The notes beneath the pieces are model-generated. The model was not told the origin of the DNA. It ran no database searches and saw only the letters and a program-made list of their open reading frames with translations. Below are positions 5,612-12,519 of a DNA stretch of 27,551 nucleotides, piece by piece. How positions within the stretch are numbered: the first letter of the stretch is position 1; each line of letters starts with the position of its first letter. The translations under genes were made by a program, and so were the position numbers. The stretch spans positions 1 to 27,551 of the forward strand of contig CAXQGL010000032.1 in assembly GCA_964223495.1 (NCBI GenBank). The letters are read 5' to 3'. The DNA comes from UBA8752 sp964223495. Lineage in GTDB: Bacteria > Bacteroidota > Bacteroidia > Flavobacteriales_D > Sanyastnellaceae.

Positions 5612-8515
5612 ATGGAGGATGGCAGGAAATGCAGGCATTCAGCCGTGCTGAAATCAGGATGGCTGTTTGCCCTATGTACCATGACCAGTCTGCTTTCCGG
5701 ACAGCCCAGCAGCGAATCTTGGACATCCGGCACCACGTTCTACGAGATTTTCGTCCGCTCCTTCAAGGACAGTGACGGAGACGGCATCGGGGATTTGCAA
5801 GGCCTTCTTTCCCAGCTGGATTACCTCAATGATGGAGATTCGACCACGTCGAGTGACCTGGGCATCACGGGCATCTGGCTGATGCCGGTGAACCCGTCTC
5901 CGTCCTATCACGGCTACGATGTCACCGATTACTTTTCGATCAACCCTGACTACGGTACGATGGACGATTTCCAGGATGTACTGGATGCATGCCATGCCCG
6001 GGGCATCCGGGTCATCATGGATTTCGTGGGCAACCACAGTTCCAGTGATCATCCCTACTTCGTGCAGTCGGCCTCGTCCGCGGCGAGCCCTTTCCGGGAT
6101 TGGTTCGTGTGGTCGGACCAGGACCTTGGGTCCGGTTGGCATGGCGCCTCCAGCGGTTGGTACTATGGCCTTTTCTGGAGCGGAATGCCCGATTGGAATG
6201 TGCAGCACCAGCCCGTTGTGGACCATCATTACGCTATCGTGGACCACTGGTTGGCCTTGGGCGTGGACGGGTTCCGATATGATGCGGTCAAACACCTGGT
6301 CAATGAAGGGAACGTCTATGAGCATCATCCCGGCACATTCGACTACCTCGAGGCCTTCCGGGAACATTATCAATCCGTGAACCCTGATGCCATCTGCGTG
6401 GGAGAGGCCTGGGCGGGAACGGACGTCATCGCACAGTACGGACCGCCCTACCTCGACATGTGCTTTGAATTCGGGCTTGCCGGCGGCATCATTTCCTCGC
6501 TCAATGGCGGCAATGGGGTGGGCTTCAAGGCGGCATTGGATGATGTCCTCGAACTTCATCAGCCCGGGGCGTATGCCCCATTCCTGACCAATCACGACCA
6601 GGATCGGATCATGAGTGTCCTCGGTGGCGATGCCGCAAAGGCGAAGCTGGCAGTGGCCGTACTCATGACCCTACCGGGAACCCCTTTCATCTATTACGGT
6701 GAAGAAATCGGCATGACCGGTGCAGGGTCGCATCCTGCGGTGCGGACCCCGATGCAGTGGGCGCCGGGAAGCCAGGCCGGGTTCACCTCCGGGACGCCGT
6801 GGAGTTCTGTGCAACCCGATGTCGATGAGGTGAATGTGGCCATCCAGAGCGATGATCCCGGATCCCTGCTGTCCACATACCGGGAGTTCATTCACCTCAG
6901 AAACGGCGAGGCCACGTTGCAGCGGGGAGAGACCATGACGTGGGAGACGACCACACCGGAGGTGGCTGCCAGCCTCCGCACCTTGGACGGCGACCGGTTG
7001 CTCGTGGTGCACAATTTCAGCGAAACGGAAATGGTCGGACCGCAGGTGCTTCCCCCATCCATATGCCAAGGCGCCTATGGCGTCACGGATGTCAGGACCG
7101 GATTGGATTTGGGAGAGGTGAACCTCGTGACCGGTGCGGCGTGGAGTTTGCCGGTGGATTTGACGGCGCATGGAACCGCCATCCTGAGGTTGACGGCGTT
7201 GAATGAGGCCGGAGACTGCACCATCCCATTGAACTTGACCGTGGATGTCCATCCGGTTCCAACCACACCGGAGGAGGTCCATTTGCTGTACAGGGTCAAC
7301 GGGGGTCCGGAAGTGGCCATACCGATGGAACCTCATGGAGTACCGAATTGGTGGGATGTCTCGGTGAACGTGCCGGAAGGGGCCTCGGTCTCCTGGCGAT
7401 TCCGTCATGGTGAGGAGGCATCCGGTGTCGAGGATGTTCCTGCGGAATGCGGATTGGATCTGGGCCTGGGTTTCCTGGAGCGTCAGGTGGCGATGGGTGC
7501 CATTCCCGTCGCGGTGCCCAGGGTCTGTTTCGGGGGATGCTCGGAATGCACTTATCCTCCCCAGCAAGTCACATTGCGTGTGGACCTCGATGGGCAACTG
7601 CCCCATCCGGATGGGGTGCACGTCGCAGGGGACTTCCAAGGGTGGGACCCCGCCGCTACGGTCATGCTGCCCGAGGGTGGAGGGATATTCAGCCATACCC
7701 TCACCCTCGATGTCGGGGAGACGATCCTGTACAAATTCATCAACGGTGCGGCATGGGGAGGTTTGGAAGAAGTCGACCTCGAAGCCTGCGGTATCCCGAA
7801 CGGCATCGGTGGGTGGAACAGGCAATTGACCATCACCCCGGGCTTGGGAATCCTGCCCGCGGTGTGTTTCGAGCAATGCGCACCTTGCGAGGCTCCTCCG
7901 AACCACATCCTGACCACCTTGAGCGTGGACATGTCGTTGGACACGGAACATCCCGATGGGCTGTACCTGGAGTGGAACCACCCCGACAGCAGCTGGGTTT
8001 CCATGGATTACGGATCGAATGGAGTCTGGACCGCGGTGGCCCAACCCCTCGAAGGCGAGGCGGTCCAATTCCGCTTCCGGAACGGAGCTGAGGCAGAACA
8101 GCTTCCCTTCGGGTGTGGTGGAGCCCCGGCTGGATGGCGACAGCACCTGGTCAGTGCGGACTTTGTGGATTCCACGGTCCCCTGCTTCTCCACATGCCTG
8201 CCTTGCAGCGCCCAAGGAGGATGTACCTATCCGGGCGCAGTGAATTATGATGCCGCCGCCGTCTTCGATGATGGCTCGTGCCACTACGCAGGTTGCACGG
8301 ACTCTCAAGCGCTGAACTATCTGCCGGTCGCCACCATCGACGATGGCTCCTGCATCCAGGCCTCCGGAGTCTGTGGTCCCGGAACCGTGCTCGATGCCTT
8401 CGGATTGTGCATGCCCGATCCGGCTTGCGTGGAGGACATCAATGGCGATGGTCAGATTGGGGTAGGGGATATACTGCTGTTGCTCTCGGTATTCGGTGCC
8501 GCATGCAGTCCTTGA
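5612..8515 (+). CDS. Secreted multi-modular GH13 alpha-amylase
   Basis: This 967-aa exported glycoside hydrolase probably attacks alpha-1,4-glucans. After a signal segment (KSGWLFALCTMTSLLSG), a GH13 barrel spans roughly residues 40-420. The nucleophile is Asp224 in GFRYDAVKH, the acid/base is Glu265 in CVGEAW, and Asp329 lies in LTNHDQDR. A beta domain follows to about 535, then three Cys-containing beta modules (about 540-645, 646-757, 760-870). The second module contains VHVAGDFQGWDP, like starch-binding CBM20/CBM48 folds. Two CT-x-NY-x-DDGSC repeats cover 871-915. The C terminus (INGDGQIGVGDILLLLSVFG) resembles one dockerin/EF-hand repeat. No T9SS tail is present. The alternative GTG start at 5645 would give a neater signal peptide. 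An OB-fold gene follows 28 bp downstream. Confidence 0.93.
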   Translation: MEDGRKCRHSAVLKSGWLFALCTMTSLLSGQPSSESWTSGTTFYEIFVRSFKDSDGDGIGDLQGLLSQLDYLNDGDSTTSSDLGITGIWLMPVNPSPSYHGYDVTDYFSINPDYGTMDDFQDVLDACHARGIRVIMDFVGNHSSSDHPYFVQSASSAASPFRDWFVWSDQDLGSGWHGASSGWYYGLFWSGMPDWNVQHQPVVDHHYAIVDHWLALGVDGFRYDAVKHLVNEGNVYEHHPGTFDYLEAFREHYQSVNPDAICVGEAWAGTDVIAQYGPPYLDMCFEFGLAGGIISSLNGGNGVGFKAALDDVLELHQPGAYAPFLTNHDQDRIMSVLGGDAAKAKLAVAVLMTLPGTPFIYYGEEIGMTGAGSHPAVRTPMQWAPGSQAGFTSGTPWSSVQPDVDEVNVAIQSDDPGSLLSTYREFIHLRNGEATLQRGETMTWETTTPEVAASLRTLDGDRLLVVHNFSETEMVGPQVLPPSICQGAYGVTDVRTGLDLGEVNLVTGAAWSLPVDLTAHGTAILRLTALNEAGDCTIPLNLTVDVHPVPTTPEEVHLLYRVNGGPEVAIPMEPHGVPNWWDVSVNVPEGASVSWRFRHGEEASGVEDVPAECGLDLGLGFLERQVAMGAIPVAVPRVCFGGCSECTYPPQQVTLRVDLDGQLPHPDGVHVAGDFQGWDPAATVMLPEGGGIFSHTLTLDVGETILYKFINGAAWGGLEEVDLEACGIPNGIGGWNRQLTITPGLGILPAVCFEQCAPCEAPPNHILTTLSVDMSLDTEHPDGLYLEWNHPDSSWVSMDYGSNGVWTAVAQPLEGEAVQFRFRNGAEAEQLPFGCGGAPAGWRQHLVSADFVDSTVPCFSTCLPCSAQGGCTYPGAVNYDAAAVFDDGSCHYAGCTDSQALNYLPVATIDDGSCIQASGVCGPGTVLDAFGLCMPDPACVEDINGDGQIGVGDILLLLSVFGAACSP

Positions 8516-8543
8516 GTTGAACAAGATTTCATTTCTTTCGGGC

Positions 8544-9491
8544 ATGATTGGAACTTGCCTGGATAGAATCTTCCTTGCCGGATTGCCGTTGCTGGTGATG
8601 TTGGCCCATTTCAATGGAATCACCCATGCCCAGACCCTCTCTTGCTCGGAGATCCAAGGGCAGGCCGACGTCAGCCCTTACGAGGGTCAGGAAGTGACCG
8701 TGCAGGGAAAGGTGACGGAATTTTACGGGGACATGTGGTACCTGCAGGATGGATTCGGCGCATGGAATGGGGTGTACTGTGTCGGCCCCGATGTGGTCAT
8801 CGACGCCAATCCACCATGGTGGAATGCGCCCCGCCAACCGGAGGTGGGCGATGTGCTGGAATTGACGGGCACCATCGCAGAGGTGGACGGCAATACGCAG
8901 CTGATGGACATCACGGGATTCGTCTTCATCGATTTCTGGAATGCGACAGCGGCAGGGATCCAGGTGACGGTGGAGGAATTGCAGGATGAGAGCCTCGAGG
9001 GAACGCGGGTCCGCCTTGACCCTGTTACCGTAGAGACGGCTCCGGATGGGGATGGCGTGTGGACGATTTCCGATGCCACGGGCACGGCGACGGTCGTCGG
9101 AGTGGACACGGATGACCCGGGCAACAACGAGGACGCCGATGGGCCGACACCCGGAGATGTCTATCGGGTATATGGGGCCTTGCGTCAGATAGGGGCGGAG
9201 TACGTCATCGACCTGGGCGACATCGATACCATTTCACTTGTGGTGGATGTGGAGAACCAATGGGTCCATTCCATCAATGTCTATCCGACCCCGGCTTCAG
9301 AAGTGCTGTACATCGAAGGGGCCGAAGGGGCTTTCAGCTGGACCCTCGTGGACGCCATGGGCCGCGTCGCAAGGACCGGAGATCAAGGGCAAGGCTTGAG
9401 CATCGATGTGAGCGCCATGCCTTCAGGCCGCTATCTGTTCAGTCTGGTGCAGGAAGGCGCAACGGTAAGCAAGACCGTCGTGATCCGTTGA
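8544..9491 (+). CDS. Secreted OB-fold-like protein with T9SS tail
   Basis: This 315-aa exported protein starts with a signal peptide (MIGTCLDRIFLAGLPLLVML ... HAQ), which decides the ATG at 8544; the frame is open 16 codons earlier. The middle contains segments such as EGQEVTVQGKVTEFYGDMWYL, VGDVLELTGTIAEVDGNTQL and GDVYRVYGALRQIG, resembling the OB-fold modules found in secreted nucleases and other exported Bacteroidota proteins. No catalytic site is visible. The tail from VYPTPASEVLYIEG to TVSKTVVIR is a clear T9SS type A sorting domain. It follows the amylase gene by 28 bp and is probably co-transcribed. The ligand is unknown. Confidence 0.78.
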   Translation: MIGTCLDRIFLAGLPLLVMLAHFNGITHAQTLSCSEIQGQADVSPYEGQEVTVQGKVTEFYGDMWYLQDGFGAWNGVYCVGPDVVIDANPPWWNAPRQPEVGDVLELTGTIAEVDGNTQLMDITGFVFIDFWNATAAGIQVTVEELQDESLEGTRVRLDPVTVETAPDGDGVWTISDATGTATVVGVDTDDPGNNEDADGPTPGDVYRVYGALRQIGAEYVIDLGDIDTISLVVDVENQWVHSINVYPTPASEVLYIEGAEGAFSWTLVDAMGRVARTGDQGQGLSIDVSAMPSGRYLFSLVQEGATVSKTVVIR

Positions 9492-9495
9492 GGCC

Positions 9496-11859
9496 TCAAT
9501 CCTCGATGGACTCGATGTAGTCCTGGTTGTCCTGAACGCGTTGCATGGGATTGCCTGAGGCCCGCCCATAGCTTCTGGTGGCGTCATTGAACAGATCGAT
9601 ACGCTGCGGACGGACATTGCGCGGCCAGGCGTTGTTCCGCAGATCGGTATCCGCAGTTTCCAGATAAGGGTCCAGCGTGATGGAGACGGCCTCCTCCGGT
9701 GTGACGAACACCTTCGTGACCTCCTTTCCACCCTTCCGCCAGATTTCAACGGGGACGCGGCGCACATCCATGGTGCCGTCCGCGTACTCGAATCCGACAA
9801 TCAATGGCATCACCAAGCCACCGATGTTCTCGAAGGTCAGCTGATAGAAATGCTTGCCGGAGGAGAGCAGGGCCAGTTCGTCCTCATCGAGTTTCGCAAC
9901 GTAGTCCCTGTACTCGGACCGTTCGATTTCCATCACCTCATGCGGGTCGACCGTGGTGTAGTGGTCATGGAGTTCAGGCCTGGCCTCCAGCCGACTCTCC
10001 GGGATGTACTCCATGTCCCGGACCTTTGAAATGTCCTGAGGCTCCGCTTCCTCGGCAGCCTTGTCCAGCGCCTTCTCCACATCGGGGTCCCCGGTTGAGA
10101 TCTGGTACCATTGGATGTCATTGAGGGCGAGGTCCACATGGTCATTGGTGTAGAACCAACCACGCCAGAACCAATCCAGATCCACGCTCGAGGCATCCTC
10201 CATGGTGCGGAACAAGTCTGCAGGCGTCGGGCGCTTGAAGGCCCAGCGGCGTCCGTACTCCTTGAAGGCGAAATCGAACAGTTCGCGCCCCATGACGGTC
10301 TCCCGCAGAATATTCAGTGCCGTGGCGGGCTTGCCATAGGCGTTGGGTCCAAACTGGAAAATGCTCTCCGAATTGGTCATGATGGGGGAAATGCGCTTGG
10401 GATCGCCCCCCATGTAGTTGGTGATCTTCCGGGCAGGACCGCGACGGGTCGGATAGTTGCGGTCGAACTCCTTTTCCGTCAGGTATTGCACGAAGGTGTT
10501 CAATCCCTCGTCCATCCAGGTCCACTGCCGCTCATCGGAGTTGATGATCATCGGGTAGAAATTGTGTCCGACCTCATGGATGATGACCGAGATCATGCCG
10601 TGCTTGGTCCTGGCGCTGTAGGTGCCATCGGGCTCGGGGCGTCCGCCATTGAAGCAGATCATCGGGTATTCCATCCCGATCCACTTGGTATGGACGCTGA
10701 TGGCGACGGGGTATGGGTACTCGCAGGCGAATTCCGAGTAAGTGATGAGCGTCTGGGCGACGGCCTCCGTGCTGTACTGCTCCCAGAGGGGATTGCCCTC
10801 CTTGGGATAGAAGCTCATCGCCATCGGCGTGTTGTTGTCGAGCGGAACCGCCATGGCGTCCCAGATGAACTTTCGGCTTGTCGCAAAGGCAAAGTCACGG
10901 ACATTCTCGGCCTTGAATCGCCATGTGGCCAATCCTTTTTCCTTGGTCTGCTCGTTTTCGATGGCCTCCTCCTCGGTCACGATGAGGACGGGGCGGTCGG
11001 CGGTTTTCGCCTCCTCGAGCCGGTTGCGTTGCGCTGCCGTCAAGACCTCCTTCGGGTTCTGCAGAACACCGGTGGAGCCCACGATGTGGTCACTCGGTAC
11101 CGTGATGCTCACGTCATAGTCGCCAAACTCGAGGGTGAATTCGCCGCTGCCGAGGAACTGCTTGTTCTGCCAGCCCATCCGGTCGTAGTAGGCACAGAGG
11201 CGAGGAAAGAACTGGGCAATGGTGTAGAGGTAATTGTCGTCCTCTTCGAAATACTCGAAGCCGCTTCTGCCCCCGTCCCTGAGCCGGTCGTTGATGTTGT
11301 ACCACCAGTCGACCTGAAAGGTGAACTTTCCTCCGGGTGCGAGCGGTTTGGGCAGGTCGACCCGCATCATCGTTTGGTTGATGGTGTGGACAAGGGCCTT
11401 TCCACCCGCATCCTTGACGGCCTCGATTTTGAAGCCACCATCGAAATCCGGTTCCATCTCTGCCACCTCGTCAAAGGACATCCGGTCATCCATGAACCCT
11501 TCACGGATCATGTGGCTGTCGCTGTCGAGGTCACGCACGTTCTGGTCAAGTTGCAACCAGAGGTAGCGGAGTTCGTCCGGGGAATTGTTGATGTAGGTGA
11601 TGGTCTCCTTGCCGTCGATGCGCTGGGTGTCATCGTTCAGCTGGATGTCCATGACATAGTCCACCTGCTGTTGCCAATATGCGTGCCCCGGAGCTCCGCT
11701 GGCGGTGCGCACACTGTTCGGCGTGGGCAGCACGTCGTAGAGTTGCCTGAACGGGTTGTCATTGGTGTTGCCCTCCAATTGGGCATGCCCGGAAAAGGCC
11801 GTCAGGACCACAGCGGACATCAGGGCTGTCCGTCCAAGAATGGAAAAGGATGAGTTCAT
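9496..11859 (-). CDS. M1-family zinc metallopeptidase, secreted
   Basis: This 787-aa protein belongs to the M1 (gluzincin) aminopeptidase-like family. The zinc motif is HEVGH (His428, Glu429, His432), with the third ligand Glu451 in MDEG, exactly the M1 spacing. A GMEYPM segment upstream corresponds to the family's GxMEN substrate-binding region. An N-terminal beta domain (about 50-280) precedes the catalytic domain. The C-terminal part (after about 560) is beta-rich with long charged stretches. The start at 11859 is chosen for its signal peptide (MNSSFSILGRTALMSAVVLT ... GHAQ). No T9SS tail is present, so periplasmic or outer-membrane-associated location is likely. Its stop is four bases from the convergent OB-fold gene's stop. 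Confidence 0.93.
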   Translation of the reverse strand: MNSSFSILGRTALMSAVVLTAFSGHAQLEGNTNDNPFRQLYDVLPTPNSVRTASGAPGHAYWQQQVDYVMDIQLNDDTQRIDGKETITYINNSPDELRYLWLQLDQNVRDLDSDSHMIREGFMDDRMSFDEVAEMEPDFDGGFKIEAVKDAGGKALVHTINQTMMRVDLPKPLAPGGKFTFQVDWWYNINDRLRDGGRSGFEYFEEDDNYLYTIAQFFPRLCAYYDRMGWQNKQFLGSGEFTLEFGDYDVSITVPSDHIVGSTGVLQNPKEVLTAAQRNRLEEAKTADRPVLIVTEEEAIENEQTKEKGLATWRFKAENVRDFAFATSRKFIWDAMAVPLDNNTPMAMSFYPKEGNPLWEQYSTEAVAQTLITYSEFACEYPYPVAISVHTKWIGMEYPMICFNGGRPEPDGTYSARTKHGMISVIIHEVGHNFYPMIINSDERQWTWMDEGLNTFVQYLTEKEFDRNYPTRRGPARKITNYMGGDPKRISPIMTNSESIFQFGPNAYGKPATALNILRETVMGRELFDFAFKEYGRRWAFKRPTPADLFRTMEDASSVDLDWFWRGWFYTNDHVDLALNDIQWYQISTGDPDVEKALDKAAEEAEPQDISKVRDMEYIPESRLEARPELHDHYTTVDPHEVMEIERSEYRDYVAKLDEDELALLSSGKHFYQLTFENIGGLVMPLIVGFEYADGTMDVRRVPVEIWRKGGKEVTKVFVTPEEAVSITLDPYLETADTDLRNNAWPRNVRPQRIDLFNDATRSYGRASGNPMQRVQDNQDYIESIED

Positions 11860-11936
11860 CGATGCATCGAAGTTGAGGCCGCACGCGGCCGACTCGAACG
11901 GCAAGTTACGACCGGCGGCTGATGTAGCTTCGTGCC

Positions 11937-12428
11937 ATGGTTATGAACGTTACGATGGCTTTGCTTCTGAGCATTGCGCCAGCGGTTCCTTCAATCGGGA
12001 TTACAGAGGATGGCCCCGCCATGGGCCATCCCGATCACGGTGCTTCCTTTCTGGAGCAATTGTCTGGACAATGGGTGTTCGGAGATGCGAAGGGAAAGGA
12101 GCAGAAGCGCCTCCGGTTTTACGAGGACGGCCGTTTCGGATTCATGTATGAGGATGCCTGGACGGCAGGCAGCTACATGGTCCTGCGCTCGGATGAGCGT
12201 CAGAAGGGCGTGCTTCGGCTCGAATATTATGTGGATGGCAACCTTCACCTGCAGGAGGTGCGTGTGGAGGTGCATTTCGAGGCGTACGGGCACGAGGAAC
12301 ATGACCACGGCCATGATGGAGAAACCGCGTCCGGAGCTGAACATCAGCACGAGTTCCTTCTGGTCGAGGTGCTGCCGGCAGTCGAACAGCGGTTGGACAT
12401 GGCGGGGGACTACCTCCACCAGCACTGA
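11937..12428 (+). CDS. Small exported His-rich lipocalin-like protein
   Basis: This 163-aa protein begins with a signal peptide (MVMNVTMALLLSIAPAVPS; the ATG at 11943 is an equal candidate). The body (SGQWVFGDAKGKE ... LRFYEDGRFGFMYED ... LRLEYYVDGN) has the alternating beta pattern of small lipocalin-like calycin domains in Bacteroidota. A His-rich insert at about 117-140 (GHEEHDHGHDG, then EHQHEF) interrupts the predicted strands and could bind metal ions. A second small His cluster (GHPDHG) lies near the N terminus. It is divergent from the peptidase gene, with 77 bp between starts. Function is unknown; metal binding is inferred from composition only. Confidence 0.65.
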   Translation: MVMNVTMALLLSIAPAVPSIGITEDGPAMGHPDHGASFLEQLSGQWVFGDAKGKEQKRLRFYEDGRFGFMYEDAWTAGSYMVLRSDERQKGVLRLEYYVDGNLHLQEVRVEVHFEAYGHEEHDHGHDGETASGAEHQHEFLLVEVLPAVEQRLDMAGDYLHQH

Positions 12429-12437
12429 TTTCCCCAG

Positions 12438-12460
12438 CGGGATTCAGTCCCGTCTTGTCC
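12438..12460 (+). terminator. Weak candidate terminator after the His-rich gene
   Basis: CGGGA (12438-12442) and TCCCG (12448-12452) form a five-base stem with a five-base loop, followed by the pyrimidine-rich TCTTGTCC. It lies ten bases after the plus-strand stop codon. The stem is short and the T tract broken, so support is modest. Confidence 0.3.
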
Positions 12461-12494
12461 TTTCTGTCGACAGGGTGCCCGGGCCCTTTCTGGC

Positions 12495-12517
12495 GCCGAT
12501 CAAACCATCGGCATTTC
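12495..12517 (+). terminator. Second candidate hairpin between convergent genes
   Basis: GCCGAT (12495-12500) pairs perfectly with ATCGGC (12507-12512) around a six-base loop and is followed by ATTTCGG on the plus strand. It sits between the stops of the His-rich gene and the convergent deiodinase-like gene. It could end transcripts from either side, but the minus-strand flank has no T run. Confidence 0.3.
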
Positions 12518-12519
12518 GG

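Noticed and set aside
6671..8623. 650-aa open frame on the minus strand
   Set aside because: It is antisense to the amylase, is rich in Arg, His and Gly, and shows no recognisable domain; the amylase motifs on the plus strand are unambiguous.
10111..11853. 580-aa open frame on the plus strand
   Set aside because: It lies wholly antisense to the M1 peptidase, whose zinc motif and signal peptide are intact. The composition (long V/E/D/H-rich runs) is typical of a shadow frame in GC-rich coding DNA.
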